Below, in pieces: positions 12,188 through 21,654 of a stretch of DNA of 64,000 bases. Every line of letters starts with the position of its first letter. The first letter of the stretch is position 1. Below the pieces are notes generated by a model that searched no databases, was not told the origin of the DNA, and saw only the letters and a program-made list of their open reading frames with translations. The stretch is taken from positions 67,757,839 to 67,821,838 of the forward strand of contig CM054134.1 of NCBI GenBank assembly GCA_028751875.1. Reading direction: 5' to 3'. The position numbers and the translations under genes are program-made. This DNA is from Rapana venosa (taxonomy: Eukaryota > Mollusca > Gastropoda > Neogastropoda > Muricidae).

Positions 12188-14503
12188 ATGTGTGCATGCA
12201 TCTGCATGCATCTGCATGCATACATGCTCACATACTTGTGTGCATATTGTAAATGCATGCATGGGTACTTGCGTTCATGTGTCATATGCATGTGTGTGTG
12301 TTATACAGTGGTGATTTCTATGAGCCTGGTGCATTGGCTGGACCATATATGGCACCATGTTCCTTTCACCAACAAGCTATGGTCAGCCGTTGCTGTCATT
12401 CTGTAAGTTTTCTCAAAGCTTTATTTCATATAATTGCTTTTCCCCTATTTCATTTGTCTGTTTGGTGACTTTTCTTTCAGTGATACTGCAGTGCCCAAGA
12501 AACTATCACACCAAACAAAACAAACTTGTTTTAAATAATGATAATTTCTTAACTATAACAAAACATGTATAGATCTCAACTGCTGAGTAGTTCAGTGTTG
12601 ATATATAAGATAAAGGTAAAATAAAAGGAAACTATGTTTGTGGTTAATGTTCAGAGTTTTCCTCTGTGTATTTACTTGAGATTTTTTTCTCCAAACAACA
12701 GTGTATGTTATCTGTCATTTCACTGAAATTCATGTTCTTTGTGAATGTATTTTGCTGAGTAATAAATAATCAATACTCTCCTGCTAAATTGGTTAACTGG
12801 GATGAAAGAATTAAATAGGAGATAATTATTTTTGGTTATATAAGGGTTTGTGTCAAGAAGTGTGTGTGTGTGTTGGGTGCCTTTTTTTTTAGGGGGGGGG
12901 GGGGGGGGGGGGTTGCCTATAATTTCAAATTCAATATAAGGACAGTGATTTGGCAAGTTTTCTTGTTTGTTATTTATTCACATGATAGAATTATTTCAAA
13001 GTTAACCATCTTTTCTTATCTCATGGTGAACCATTCAGAGTGTACCTGATTCCTGCCTGCTAAACCAGCGTATCTCTGACATGGTGTGCAGGTTGGTGCT
13101 GCAGGTCATTTTCACCGCGGTGGACATTGTGGTCAGAAACGGCTTGGTGCACCACGCCATGCCCATCTCCGACATCCACCCTGCAGTGTGGGTGTTGCTG
13201 TGTGTGTGGCCTGCTATCATCATCATCCTCAACGAGCTTGTCAAGTGCTTGGAAATCAGGTTTTGTGTGCTTTCCTTCTCTTGCTTTCTTGAACAATCAG
13301 TAAAGTTATAAATCTCAGGGGCAGGATAGCCTAGTGGTTAGAGCATTGCGCTTGTGATCTCACGGCCTGGGATTGAGGCACTATAGAGGCGCCCGTTTTA
13401 GAGAATTTTACCTTGGAGTTAACATAAGTACTGGTTTCACTCCACTCCACATCCATTTATGGTTTCTCTTTACAAGGAAAGATGTCCTCACACTCACAAC
13501 ATACTGAACACTTTCTGTTTAGTTTTGTTATGTGTAAATCACAGTTTTTATTGGATGTGCAGGACAAAGGGTCATTGACGAAATCATGAAATTTCATGGA
13601 GGCAGCATTAAGATTTCATGAGTTACAATGTAGAATCTAGGAGTGTGGGTGATTTCATTCTCACGGCATGTGGGAAAGGTTAAATTCACAAGATTCATGA
13701 TAAAATATTTTATATGTGAGCAGCGAAAGAGTGCAGCTAAGGTAAAAGTTGTGTCATATGCTTACCCAAAAAAAATTGAGCATACTTACATCATTCAAAA
13801 GTTGTGAAATATGTGCAAGAAAAATACAGCAGACATACATCATTCAAAAGTAATATCATATGTGTAGAAAAGTACAGCAGATGTACATTTTTCAAACGTA
13901 TGTCATATGTGTAGAAAAGTACAGCAGATGTACATTGTTCAAACGTAATGTCATATGTGTAGAAAAATACAGCAGACATACATCATTCAAAAGTAATTTC
14001 ATTTGTGTAGAAAAGTACAGCAGATGTACATTGTTCAAACGTAATGTCATATGTGTAGAAAAGTACAGCAGACGTACATGTTCAAACGTAATGTCATACA
14101 GAAAAATACAGCAGACATACATTTTTTAAAGTAATGTCATATGTACAGGAAAAATACAGCATATGTACATTGTTCAAAAGTAATGTTATATGTGTAGAAA
14201 AGTACAGTAGACGTACTTTGTTAAAAACTAATGTCATATATGTTTTTTAAAAATACAGCAGAGGGACATTGTTCAGAAGTAGTGTCATATAAGTTTAAAA
14301 AACACAGCAGTCATACATAATTGAGAAGTAATACCGTTTTAGGGTAAACTCATCTTAATATAAAAGTTGTGAAGCCTAGTGCAGAAGATATTTTTTTTCA
14401 TAAGTTCACAAGTTTGTTGTTGTGTTTCAGATATTTTCTCCAGCATCAAAGAAGAGCCAGGCTGGACTTTGACACCAAGCTTGGAATGAATTCACCGTTC
14501 TAA
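814..14503 (+). CDS. TMEM94: TMEM94 (KIAA0195) orthologue, 3' part of gene, 13 exons, 5' end outside window
   Basis: The exons are 814-960, 1719-1899, 2405-2488, 3548-4165, 4990-5089, 5595-5703, 6489-6666, 7206-7451, 9924-10060, 10928-11028, 12309-12402, 13092-13259 and 14431-14503. They join in one frame to give 744 residues and a TAA stop. TMEM94 is an ER membrane protein related to P-type cation ATPases and reported to act in magnesium handling. The match to the vertebrate protein runs from the FYHRNSMAAYCTAFSYKP segment, through MGLEAGWNCHISL and NVPLLVNLFTDCT, to the identical terminus FDTKLGMNSPF. About six hydrophobic segments in exons 8-12 correspond to the C-terminal membrane half of a P-type ATPase. 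The region that would carry the canonical hinge DGxND reads GSSLNMANTP, so the catalytic motif is degenerate, as in vertebrate TMEM94. The N-terminal membrane and actuator parts must lie upstream. Orthology is based on recalled similarity; the splice frame is seen directly. Confidence 0.93.
1719..1899 (+). CDS. TMEM94: TMEM94 window exon 2
   Basis: The acceptor TGTCTCAG ends at 1718 and the donor is GTGAGC at 1900. It encodes an acidic/serine linker (SFSMDSLIEDDSLGTVED) followed by QIFLGMATLQYQARQ, which matches the IFMGMVSSQYQAR block of vertebrate TMEM94. It exits in phase 0. Confidence 0.92.
2405..2488 (+). CDS. TMEM94: TMEM94 window exon 3
   Basis: A 28-codon exon with acceptor ACAG at 2401-2404 and donor GTAAGA at 2489. 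It encodes DFVQLIEKLESSCIRFVHFS, the helix and beta strand that precede the KENEL segment in the family. It is phase 0 at both ends. Confidence 0.92.
2585..2935 (+). repeat. Interspersed repeat R1, copy 1
   Basis: Shares ordered blocks with 10665-10855 (inverted), 11560-11835 and 29715-30050: a TGGGAATCACTGTG block, a TTAAAGGAGA block, CTTGTCATGGCTGAAGA and a run of TAGCATAACA. No coding sequence or tRNA head is seen; the class is unknown. Confidence 0.55.
2948..3345 (-). mobile_element. SINE family S1, head II with tail A
   Basis: On the plus strand it opens with tail A (TTCCTTGGCTAGAGGTCC), passes through the body (AAGATGTTCTGCGTGCGTTT) and ends with the head II tRNA-like region (TTGAACTTAGAACCTCATGG). 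It is intronic in TMEM94. Confidence 0.7.
3548..4165 (+). CDS. TMEM94: TMEM94 window exon 4 (long acidic, serine-rich insert)
   Basis: The exon opens with VFSEKMGLEAGWNCHISL, a near-invariant TMEM94 block. About 180 residues of low-complexity acidic, serine- and glutamate-rich sequence follow, longer than my recollection of the vertebrate loop. The acceptor is GTCAG at 3547. The preferred donor is GTGAGT at 4166. A second strong donor, GTAAGA at 4187, would add seven codons in frame. Confidence 0.88.
4990..5089 (+). CDS. TMEM94: TMEM94 window exon 5
   Basis: The acceptor GTGCAG ends at 4989 and the donor GTGGGT starts at 5090. It encodes LPRGIDQIRPHLEKVDNVPL followed by LVNLFTDCTAP, one of the best conserved TMEM94 blocks. 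It exits with one base of a codon. Confidence 0.92.
5396..5560 (+). repeat. Alternating purine-pyrimidine tandem block just upstream of TMEM94 exon 6
   Basis: Two imperfect copies of a block containing CACACACGTGCATATGTGCA. The alternating CA/TG/CG composition could favour Z-form DNA. It ends about 35 bases before the exon acceptor. Confidence 0.6.
5595..5703 (+). CDS. TMEM94: TMEM94 window exon 6 (GC donor)
   Basis: The acceptor is TTTTTACAG. It encodes TQEMMKILQENGEVVLCVGS and the adjoining NMANTPVFLQADC, equivalent to the P-type ATPase hinge but without the DGxND residues. Frame and protein continuity require the exon to end at 5703, where the intron begins GCAAGT, a GC rather than GT donor. 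Confidence 0.88.
5930..6160 (+). repeat. Interspersed repeat R2, copy 1
   Basis: Shares GTGAAGCTTGAATCACC, GGACCTCTGACGAAGG and AGTGGTTACCTGCACTTGTT with 50700-50920. Intronic in TMEM94. Confidence 0.45.
6489..6666 (+). CDS. TMEM94: TMEM94 window exon 7
   Basis: The acceptor CGACAG ends at 6488 and the donor GTTGGT starts at 6667. One base completes the split serine codon, then 59 codons run LAIEPLYPQLC... to ELASRLLALPCSLAFQREDN. This matches the LNSLPCSLTFRQEE region of the vertebrate protein. Confidence 0.92.
7025..7160 (+). repeat. Imperfect tandem duplication of about 70 bases
   Basis: AGGAACTGGTTTTTATAAAA and AGGAACTGGTTTTTATCAAA mark two copies just upstream of the TG tract before TMEM94 exon 8. 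Confidence 0.5.
7206..7451 (+). CDS. TMEM94: TMEM94 window exon 8 (two membrane segments)
   Basis: An 82-codon exon in phase 0 at both ends. The acceptor ACAG follows a TG-rich tract and the donor is GTCGGT at 7452. It encodes ARHHTVSLRNCFYLLLCCQL, then two hydrophobic stretches separated by a proline-rich turn. The last bases of the exon and its donor are copied several times in the next intron. Confidence 0.92.
7567..7715 (-). mobile_element. SINE family S2, 3' fragment
   Basis: Reverse complement of the S2 3' end: TATACCACTTTAAGTCACGA, then GTGAAATTCGGGCTGC and the GAGAGCGC block. Compare the near-complete copy at 54441-54862. Confidence 0.65.
7900..8049 (+). repeat. 25-base tandem repeat, about six copies
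   Basis: The unit is GATACACTGATCTTGATT plus seven variable bases (such as ACGTCTG or ATCTCTG). It abuts the 42-base minisatellite in the same TMEM94 intron. Confidence 0.85.
8050..9012 (+). repeat. 42-base minisatellite with embedded splice-donor-bearing long units
   Basis: The short unit is 42 bases, GATCTGGACTGTGTGGTCAT followed by GTCTTGTTTTCTGTCATGGT and AT; most variation is CATGG versus CGTGG. Longer units, near 8069, 8131, 8653, 8758, 8907 and 8967, include TAGTCAACAGACAGGTCAGT, a near copy of the end and donor of TMEM94 exon 8. The array is open in several frames on both strands only because 42 is a multiple of three. Confidence 0.92.
9125..9300 (-). mobile_element. L2-like LINE 3'-end fragment
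   Basis: An ATAATAATAATAATAATAA tail followed by GGAATTTATATAGCGCTTTA and CAAAGCACTTGCATTCA, the same 3' end as in the L2-like element at 39.9 kb. Intronic in TMEM94. Confidence 0.55.
9352..9710 (-). mobile_element. SINE family S1, head II with tail A
   Basis: Same layout as the copy at 2948-3345, including the AATCAAACCCAGAACCTCAT head II B-box region. It lies in the TMEM94 intron after exon 8. Confidence 0.7.
9924..10060 (+). CDS. TMEM94: TMEM94 window exon 9 (membrane segment)
   Basis: The acceptor TGTTACAG ends at 9923 and the donor GTGAGT starts at 10061. It encodes VIQFLMQFFLRFVPSIIISL plus ICFGLTLYSYC, one long hydrophobic segment aligned with FLLKFSLTISSCLICFGFTL of vertebrate TMEM94. 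It exits in phase 2. Confidence 0.93.
10665..10855 (-). repeat. Interspersed repeat R1, inverted copy
   Basis: Reverse complement of the R1 blocks (TCTTCAGCCATGTCAAGCTC, then CACTGTGATTCCCAGATGGG). Intronic in TMEM94. Confidence 0.5.
10928..11028 (+). CDS. TMEM94: TMEM94 window exon 10
   Basis: The acceptor CTTTCAG ends at 10927 and the donor GTAAGT starts at 11029. It encodes NWEEKFSGGLVLAQNIFHLF and the start of a membrane segment that continues into the next exon. Confidence 0.9.
11560..11835 (+). repeat. Interspersed repeat R1, copy 3
   Basis: Contains GGGGATCACTGTGAGTCCAT, TAATGGAGAATACATGTTGT and GAGCTTGTCATGGATGAAGA in R1 order. Confidence 0.5.
11897..12118 (-). mobile_element. SINE family S1, tail B, head missing
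   Basis: It begins with the reverse complement of the AATAAA-rich tail B (GAGGATAATGGAATAAGCAC), runs through the body and stops at CAAAAGACTTTC, where a long TG tract starts. It sits directly upstream of TMEM94 exon 11. Confidence 0.65.
12122..12186 (+). repeat. (TG)n microsatellite
   Basis: An uninterrupted TG tract followed by a TGCATG-rich stretch to about 12300, leading up to the acceptor of TMEM94 exon 11. Confidence 0.95.
12309..12402 (+). CDS. TMEM94: TMEM94 window exon 11
   Basis: The acceptor ATACAG ends at 12308, just after a long TG tract, and the donor GTAAGT starts at 12403. It encodes VVISMSLVHWLDHIWHHVPF followed by TNKLWSAVAVI, which aligns with the SPLTNLWWAVTVPV motif of the family. 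Confidence 0.92.
13092..13259 (+). CDS. TMEM94: TMEM94 window exon 12
   Basis: The acceptor GTGCAG ends at 13091 and the donor GTTTTG starts at 13260. It encodes a membrane segment (LLVLQVIFTAVDIVV), a short loop (HHAMPISDIHPAVW) and the last membrane segment ending in LNELVKCLEIR, matching TNEIVKLHEIR of the vertebrate protein. Confidence 0.92.
13317..13475 (+). mobile_element. SINE family S1, head I, 3' truncated
   Basis: Starts with a tRNA-like A box (ATAGCCTAGTGGTTAGAGCA) and a B-box-like region, then the first part of the body up to CCACTCCACATCC. It is in the TMEM94 intron after exon 12. Confidence 0.65.
13752..14330 (+). repeat. 48-base minisatellite, about 11 copies, in the last TMEM94 intron
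   Basis: The unit begins GTCATATGTGTAGAAAAGTA and continues with an ACATTGTTCAAACGTAAT-like end. Copies diverge towards both edges. It reads open as VICVEKYSRCTLFKRN repeats; I regard that as a by-product of the period. Confidence 0.85.
14431..14503 (+). CDS. TMEM94: TMEM94 window exon 13 (terminal)
   Basis: The acceptor GTGTTTCAG ends at 14430. It encodes YFLQHQRRARLDFDTKLGMN and then SPF before TAA at 14501-14503. The cytoplasmic terminus FDTKLGMNSPF is virtually identical to the vertebrate one and fixes both gene identity and the stop. Confidence 0.95.
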
Positions 14504-14950
14504 CTGGAGCAGTAATGAATGTGGCACATTTCAAGAGACTCTTCACCCGTGCTCAGTGTGTATCATTATGTGCTGTGTAACGAGCAACCATGATCTCACC
14601 ATGACATCACAGGAGAAACAGATAATGAACAGACAGGCAATATCTTAACATATTGGACAGTTGTTTGTTAAAAAGCTGAATGAGCCATGCACAAATTTAG
14701 GCTCTGTCACAAAGTGGACATTGTCTTAATGAGAGAAAGACAGTGAAGAATATTTACATACAGCAAAAGATTATAAGTACCTCATATATGTACAGAGCAA
14801 CTACTATTAACAGATTGTCATGGAGATAGGCACAACAATATGTGTAGACCTGTGAGCAGTCTTTGTCACTTGTATATTGGTGAACAGATTCAAATACACA
14901 CATGTGTACTTGTATCTGCATTGGCTTCTTTTACATCCAATGTGTGAATC

Positions 14951-14952
<2 letters not shown>

Positions 14953-15031
<79 letters not shown>
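14953..15031 (+). repeat. (CA)n microsatellite, about 39 units
   Basis: Perfect CA run in the TMEM94 3' region. Confidence 0.97.
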
Positions 15032-15034
<3 letters not shown>

Positions 15035-16499
15035 TATACCAAAAAACAACAACAACCAAACAACCATGGGTTGCTCACATCAAAATGATTTCAGATTTGC
15101 CTCCTGGTACATCAATGAGGTTTTTTGTTGTTGGGGTTTTTTTGTGGGGGGTGGGGGGCTGGGGGAGTTGCCTCCTGTTGTGTCATGTGTTGTTTGGAAG
15201 ATTGTAATTAGGTTGTATTCAGTCTACTTATTTACCCAACAAAAAGCTGTGATGTGTTGTGGAGAATATGACATAGACTATTCTGACGAAACTGCACAAA
15301 CAGCAGGCACCAGACTCCTTGTCTGAGCACAGGGAGACCTTCCTTATTGTTTGTTTGTTTTGTTTTGTTTTGTGGGGGAGGTGTCGGGAGAGGAGGATTG
15401 ATACTGGGGAGGCTCTGCACAAGAGTGTATGATTTTCCAGGTGAATGTAGAGATTTTAGCCACAGAAACCAGTGTTCCAAAAGAAGACAAAATCTTAAGC
15501 ATGAGAGGTCCTGCAATATAAATCCCTGCACGGCCATCCCAGTACTGTCAGCTACAGTACACACACCACTCGAGGCAAGGAGGAAAACAAGCTTTAAGTA
15601 TGAATGTGACCAGAAACAAGCAAGCCCTGTTAGAGAATCAACAGCTTGCTGATGATGATCTTCTTTTTAAAAAATCAAATATAAGTCAGTGTCAAGGGAA
15701 CTGTTGCTTTTCACTGATTTTTGTTTGTTTATTTATTGTTTGTGTTTGTTTTTTGTTGTTGTTGTGATTTTTTTGTTGGGGGGGAGGGGGGTATTTGTTT
15801 GGGTTTATTGGGGGGAAGGGGTGGATTGGGAGGATTGTTTGTTGATTTTGAAGTATAAACATAACCTTTCTCTGTCTCCTCCTGCACATCCTCCTAACTT
15901 CAGGAGAGTCCAGATCCTACATCTATCTACTTCAGTACTCCAGGAATTATGGCAAGATCTGGCAGAACATGATAGAAAAGTTCTCTATGCATTGAGCATT
16001 TTTTATAACCACAAAACACAAAAAGATGCTCTAAAGAAAATCTGAAAATAATTTGATGCACATTGAACTGGTGGAAAGTCATATTGAAAAAATCTTGTTT
16101 TTGTATGTGGCATGTGTAGTTTTCTGTGACACAGTGTTGCACTCGTTACAAAGTAGGTGAAGGACTGTTTGGAACGTTAGCTTTCACTGTTGTGAAGAGT
16201 GCTGTAGACTGAACAGCGTGTGAACTGATGTAAACTTTTGCAGTAGATCACTTCGTTACAAGATGACACATGTGTTGATGTTAGGTGATCGAGGCTTTAG
16301 TTTGGAAAAGTAATTTTCTTTAATGTGATCGTTGCAGTCATTTCACTTTTGCCATGCACAAAGTATATGCAATCAATGGAGTTGAATAGCAATAGAACAT
16401 GTGCCCCTGCCCCCAACAGTTAGATTACCTTTTTCAGTAAGAAATATTCATTATCATCATCATCATTATTACTATCATCTTCATCATCATCAGTTCCAT

Positions 16500-16690
16500 G
16501 ACCTACATAGTTGTCAGGGGACATGAGGGATGCGTCAGTCTGTCTTCAGCCTTTTGCAGCAATTCACCCATGTGAAGGCCAGTCCTGTCTTTGATGTTCT
16601 GTGTCCTGTCCTTTATCTGTCTGCCCCTGTGTCGTCTTCCCTTGTGTGTCCCCTTGGAGAGTTGTGATGTGTGACATGTCCGAATCATAT
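16500..16690 (-). mobile_element. LINE reverse-transcriptase C-terminal fragment
   Basis: On the minus strand it encodes KGRRHRGRQIKDRTQNIKDR followed by TGLHMGELLQKAEDR, matching the GRRRRGRQ..W.D.I..WTG..F..A..LA.DR tail of RTE/Nimb-like LINE polymerases. Degenerate. Confidence 0.55.
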
Positions 16691-16852
16691 CAGCATCTTC
16701 CTGTTTACAACATTACAACAGCCAGAGAAAATATATAGAGCAACTGTTTTACAACTATATTTAATGTTTCATGGCTGTTCAAAATACACATTAAGTGATT
16801 TGCAGCATCTCACACCAAAGGCATCGTCATATGTGTAACTTGAAATTATTCA

Positions 16853-16858
16853 AATAAA
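16853..16858 (+). terminator. Candidate TMEM94 polyadenylation signal AATAAA
   Basis: First canonical AATAAA found downstream of the TMEM94 stop, about 2.35 kb away. Another lies at 19524-19529. Either or neither may be used. Confidence 0.35.
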
Positions 16859-17000
16859 AGTGGAGCTGTTCTGTGCATTGATAGAGGAAAAAAATTCATT
16901 GAAATATGTGGGCACATGTCTATACTTCTCATTATCAGTCAGCTCTGTTTGCAGCATTCAAACTCTAATACACTTTACTGGTCATCAAAATAATGCTTAA

Positions 17001-17711
17001 CCTCTTAACTGCCCAGTGCAAGTGCACCCTATATGCCGGGGAATAAAATTCTTATGTACCACTGCTATGTTCATATCCTCTTACTCAGAAACTACCACAT
17101 GAATATTCCTGATAGTCTGCCTAATGACAGTATATATATCATAGATTACTTCGAGGCAAACTCAAATTAGTTAGCATGCTATTTCACTGCGAAAATATAT
17201 TTAAAATGTAAAAAAACTGACCAAAAATACGATTTCTCTATCACCACTGTCATTCTGAGTACTCCCGATCTCAATAACGTCAAACATAAGTCTAGGCCAA
17301 ATCTCATTCTTTTTTTTTTTTTAATGCACGATCAGCTGATTCATACACAATCGTTTTCATCACTGTTAGGTAAATCTACAGTTTTATTTGCCAATTTTAC
17401 AGCTGTGTAAAGTTATTTATGCCTTCAACAAGAAGAGTCAGCCATTTTGAACACAAACTTCCAAAACAGTCATGCATAAAAACACAAAATACGAGCTAAA
17501 AAACGATCGTTTTTGCTACGGTTTTTGCAGCTGAATGTTGCCAAGCAACAGGAGAGTGACCTCCATTAAGTTTGGAGTTCTTTCCCTTTAACTGTAGTCA
17601 AGGAAGCAGGCTTGTTTACTACGATTCAACACCCCGGAAATTTTACGGGTTGTTGGCGTATAGAGTGCACGTTTAGCCCCGGAAAATTTCCGGGGTAAGG
17701 CAGTCTAGTGG
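17001..17711 (-). mobile_element. piggyBac-like MITE, copy 1 (711 bases)
   Basis: TTAA flanks the element at 16997-17000 and 17712-17715. The ends are imperfect inverted repeats (CCTCTTAACTGCCC and, reversed, CCACTAGACTGCC), and a GTGCACCCTATA-GCC block occurs inside both ends. No coding frame. Strand is given relative to copy 2. Confidence 0.72.
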
Positions 17712-17715
17712 TTAA

Positions 17716-20239
17716 ATATACTGTGTTATTGTTCCCTGGGAAATACTCAACACTGTGAGATGTTGTCATTCTTGTTGACTGGTAAATGACTGTGTGTTAT
17801 GAATAACATGGTGTGACTAGTGAGACTGTGTTAATTATGATTTAGCTACCCTATATTGAAAGGGAAGAGTTCATTACAGGAGAGAAAAGAGAGTGAGCTT
17901 CCAGCCTGGACTGCATTATGTTGATGTAGTCAAGTTCTGAGATCCTTTGAAAATGGCTGGCTGAGGTATCTATCAGTACCCCTGGTGTTGAAGGGTCCCT
18001 TAGCTGTCCATCCCACCAGAGTGTTGCCTGCAGGGTTGTGAAGGCTTGGATTCTTTTTAAAATCAAAGTTGTTGTTTTTTAAATGTCTTTTTTGTTTTTA
18101 TATGGTGGTGGTTAAGAAAATTGTGTGTAGAAAGAGTGTGTGTTTGTGTGTGCATATAGGTTTTGTGCTTGACTGCACACACATGCATGTGTGAATATGC
18201 TTGCATGTGTGTTTGTGTGTATGCATGCATGCGTGTGTGTGTGCATGCTTGTGTGTGTATGTGATGCACCTTTTATATGTATAATGGTTGTCAGTATGCT
18301 CCGGAAGTGAAGAAGTGTTTTGAGGTGATGGCTTGTGGAGGCTGAGGGATTTTTATGTCTGATCATAATCAAGATGAGATGAAATGACTGCTAGATGTAT
18401 ATTGTACTGCTGTAAGTTATGAGTGGACTTCAGATAGAGAGATACTTCTTATCTGATCATGTTGTCTCCTGCTTGTTATGTAAATAAAAACAAAATTTGG
18501 CCAAACTCTGTTGTACAAAAATAGAAATGTTACACAAGAGAGAAAAGAAAAAACTGTAGAAAAATAGAAAAGAAAGATATCTTGGCATAATGTTGTTTAT
18601 TACTGAGATAGAACATTGGTGTGTGTGGATGGGTGTGTGTGTGTGTGTGTGTGTGTATGCGTGGGTGTGTGTGTGTGTGTACGCAGCTGATGTAAGGAAA
18701 GTCATCTTTGTCATTATGCGCACATCACCAGTTTGGCACTTACAACAATATTTGGTCTTAACCATGACCATGAAGACAAGTTAGAACAGTTAGATCCATT
18801 CCTCGTGTTGTTCAGTTTTTCTTGATGATGATCTTAATGTGCTGTATTCTGCTGAGATCTCATCTATACACTTTTGTGTACTCAAGTGATGTAGTATTTC
18901 ATAAAAACAACTTTAAAAGGTTTTTGTACCTGTTCTAAGAGGAGCAGAAAGTGAAAAAAGATAGTTGATTCTCTCTCTTTTTTTAAAATTCCTGCTTTAC
19001 AGAATAGTTGTTTGTTTTGTTTTGTTTTGGGTCCCCCCCCCTCCCCTTTGGGTCTCCCCCCCCCCCCCCCCCCCCCGTTCCTCAGCTAGAGCTCTGAGAT
19101 TCACCAATGGTGAGATTCTATATGTGCGACCATTTTTACCTACCATTCATGTAGGCACATTCCGATTTCAGGAAAAGAAGTGTGTTTATTTCTAGTTGTG
19201 TTAATACATATATATATACATTCTCAGAGCTATATCGTAACATCATCCTCATTACTACAAGAAATACTGTTTCCTGCATAGACCAAACATTTATGGCTAG
19301 CTTTCCCTCCCTTGAATTAACTAAGCAGTGCCTGCAGTCACTGGTTTCACATTCCCATTGTTAGCCTTGTTCCTCTGATGGTAGTTTGTTCATCGATACA
19401 TATCAACATTGACACCGCATTGTGCATACCTATAGTTCTGTATGTCCGGTTTGCATTTGATGACGTATGTCTTGTATTATGGCTTGGTGCAAAGGAAAAT
19501 CATGAACAAAGATTTTAGCCAAAAATAAAGTTGGTGGAAATAAATATGTTCATGTGACAGTCAAATCTGTGACTTGCCATGTATGTTTCTTTGTATTTTG
19601 ATATGTTGTTTTCTGTCTCTCTGTGTGTTGCTTGTATGTGGATGTATGTTTGTGTGTGTGTGTGTACATGCAAAAAAGTGCATCATGTGTAAAGTGTCAA
19701 ATGCCATGTTTCACAGAGCCATGACTTGACTCTGAGGATAATTATACTGTATCATACACCAATATACGATGCTCAACAAGTAGACTGAAGAGAAACAGGA
19801 CTGTTCGAACCTGTCAATGAACAGGTTCAGATGGTTTGGGATCAACTGTATGGAGGCTCTGTGCATGTTTTCCTAGGGTACAAAACTGTATCAGGGTTAT
19901 GTAAATTTTTTTTCTTCTGATTTTTAAGCAGAAGAGAGGAGAAGAAGAAAAGCAATAGGCTTTTGAATCTGAAAACATGCACATAATTCATTTTCACTTT
20001 AATGTCACATTGTTTGATTTTTTTTTAAGGAAGAAAATCAAACCTATAAGACAGGTCAGTGATGCATGTGTCATTTCCATAAGTATTCTACCCAGTCTGA
20101 ACAATGAACCAATTTCTTTTTTACAAAAAGTCTGTGGGTTTCGTTAGGATTGTTTGTAAGTGATTTAAAGACATTGGATCTTTTTAAATTTATAAGAAGA
20201 CATTTTATACTGCTTGCAGTCTTAAGTCCTATTTGAAAT
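17716..20239. other. Intergenic DNA, no gene seen
   Basis: TG-rich tracts (18120-18260 and 18620-18685), a poly-C run at 19059-19076, the short SINE S1 tail at 19076 and an AATAAA at 19524. No coding frame with family similarity. Confidence 0.5.
19076..19192 (-). mobile_element. SINE family S1, tail A fragment
   Basis: Tail A only (TTCCTCAGCTAGAGCTCTGA, then CATTCATGTAGGCACATTCC), next to a poly-C run at 19059-19076. Confidence 0.6.
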
Positions 20240-20642
20240 GTTTTCAAGCAGGAGGGTGGAAGGATGGTGAAGACATTTTCCTACCAACAACTAAACCGTG
20301 AGGTTCTGGGTTCAATTCCCAGCCTTGCCCTTTCTTCCCAGTTTGATGAGAAAATCAAACTGAATGTCGGTCTTTCACATGAGACTAAACCAAGGCCCCA
20401 TGCGTGAATGCATGCAGAACATCTTGTGCACACTTTAAAAATCCATTCCATCTTTTGGAAGAATAGGCCATTTTGTGTCGGTAGGAATGGATGACACAAA
20501 AAACAAAAATGCATGCACTCAGGCGTTGTATTTAGACACCATCCTTGAAGTCAGAATGCAGCTACCTAAATGGGGGGTGGGGTTGCATACGCATCAATCT
20601 CGCCGTTGGTGAACCTCGGAGCTCTTGCCGAGAAACAAAAAA
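20240..20642 (+). mobile_element. SINE family S1, head II with tail A, near complete
   Basis: Head II is clear (GGTTCTGGGTTCAATTCCCA, a good B box). It is followed by the shared body and by tail A ending GGTGAACCTCGGAGCTCTTG. This copy gives the best view of the head II/tail A version. Confidence 0.75.
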
Positions 20643-20669
20643 TAAGATTTCATTTAATGCCATAATTAT

Positions 20670-20960
20670 TACAATAAATTATAAAGTATAGAATTTATAT
20701 AGTGCTGAATCTTGTAAAGCAGCACTTCAAAGTGCTTACATTCATATCATTTACACGAATGCAACTATCCACAAATAGGATGGACAGATACCAAATTTAC
20801 ACGTGAACACATTTTCACACACACACACACAAACAGCTCACTTCCACAGGGTGATGGAGATAGGGGTGTCTTTTGAAGAGTATGGACAGATTATGAGGGG
20901 GGGAAAATCTTAGGTAGAAAATAAGTGTGTTTTGAGGCTGGATATATCATAATGTTCATA
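20670..20960 (-). mobile_element. L2-like LINE 3'-end fragment
   Basis: GAATTTATATAGTGCTGAAT, CAGGGTGATGGAGATAGG and AAAATCTTAGGTAGAAAATA match the 3' region of the element at 39.93-40.38 kb in order. Confidence 0.5.
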
Positions 20961-21654
20961 GCATCATATCATATCACAGGTAAAGGACTTCTCATACATA
21001 TGAGGGAGGGAGGTGTGCACTATCAGTCTGCTTACTGTAATACAGTAGGCTATAGCAGCTAGCTGGCATCTACCATCTTTTTTTTATGCCTCAGTTGCAT
21101 GCTCATGGCAGAGCACCATCTATTCCCCCCCTTTTAGGGTCTGTTTTGTGGGTAGCATTTAGCATCTAGAACATGGAGCATTGATAGAATTTGCAGCTTT
21201 GACAGCAGTTGTGGCAGGACGACATTAATTTCTAGCTGCTCACCATAGGAAGAGCTCATTACCACAGAGAACCACCATCCCCTTTTTTAAAAGTGTTCTG
21301 CTGTGTGTGTATTGCTTCTCCATCAGAATGGCTCTTGCTACAAGATTGGATCACTTGCTTTGTTGCGTTTTGTTCCTTTAAATGTGCTCAGTGCATGTTG
21401 GACTTGAGACTGATTTATCATCTTATTGAAAAGACTAGCACATAGACCACCACTCCTGGTCCAGTGGATGGGGAAAATGTCCAGCTCTGGAGGGGATTGA
21501 CCCCAGGTTTCTCACAGGAGGCACCAGTTCTTTGCAGCAAAGTCCTTTGATGTTACCAGACCTCGTGCATGACTTTCAGCCCCTCAGTAAGCTCTGCTCT
21601 GAGGTCACAGTAAAAGAAAAGAACTTATCGTGAGGTTTGGTGTTGATTTTATTT

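Larger units (their letters stand above)
14504..16870 (+). other. 3' untranslated region of the TMEM94 gene (probable) and downstream DNA
   Basis: There is no coding signal after the TAA at 14501-14503. The stretch holds a long CA tract (14953-15031), G/T-rich low-complexity runs and a LINE-derived fragment near 16500. The first AATAAA I see is at 16853-16858, so the 3' UTR could be about 2.3 kb; its true end needs transcript data. Confidence 0.4.

Noticed and set aside
13317..13395. Possible tRNA gene in a TMEM94 intron
   Set aside because: It has decayed stem pairing and continues into the S1 SINE body.
13791..14129. Open frames of repeated VICVEKYSRCTLFKRN
   Set aside because: By-product of a 48-base tandem array inside a TMEM94 intron; no start context or conservation.
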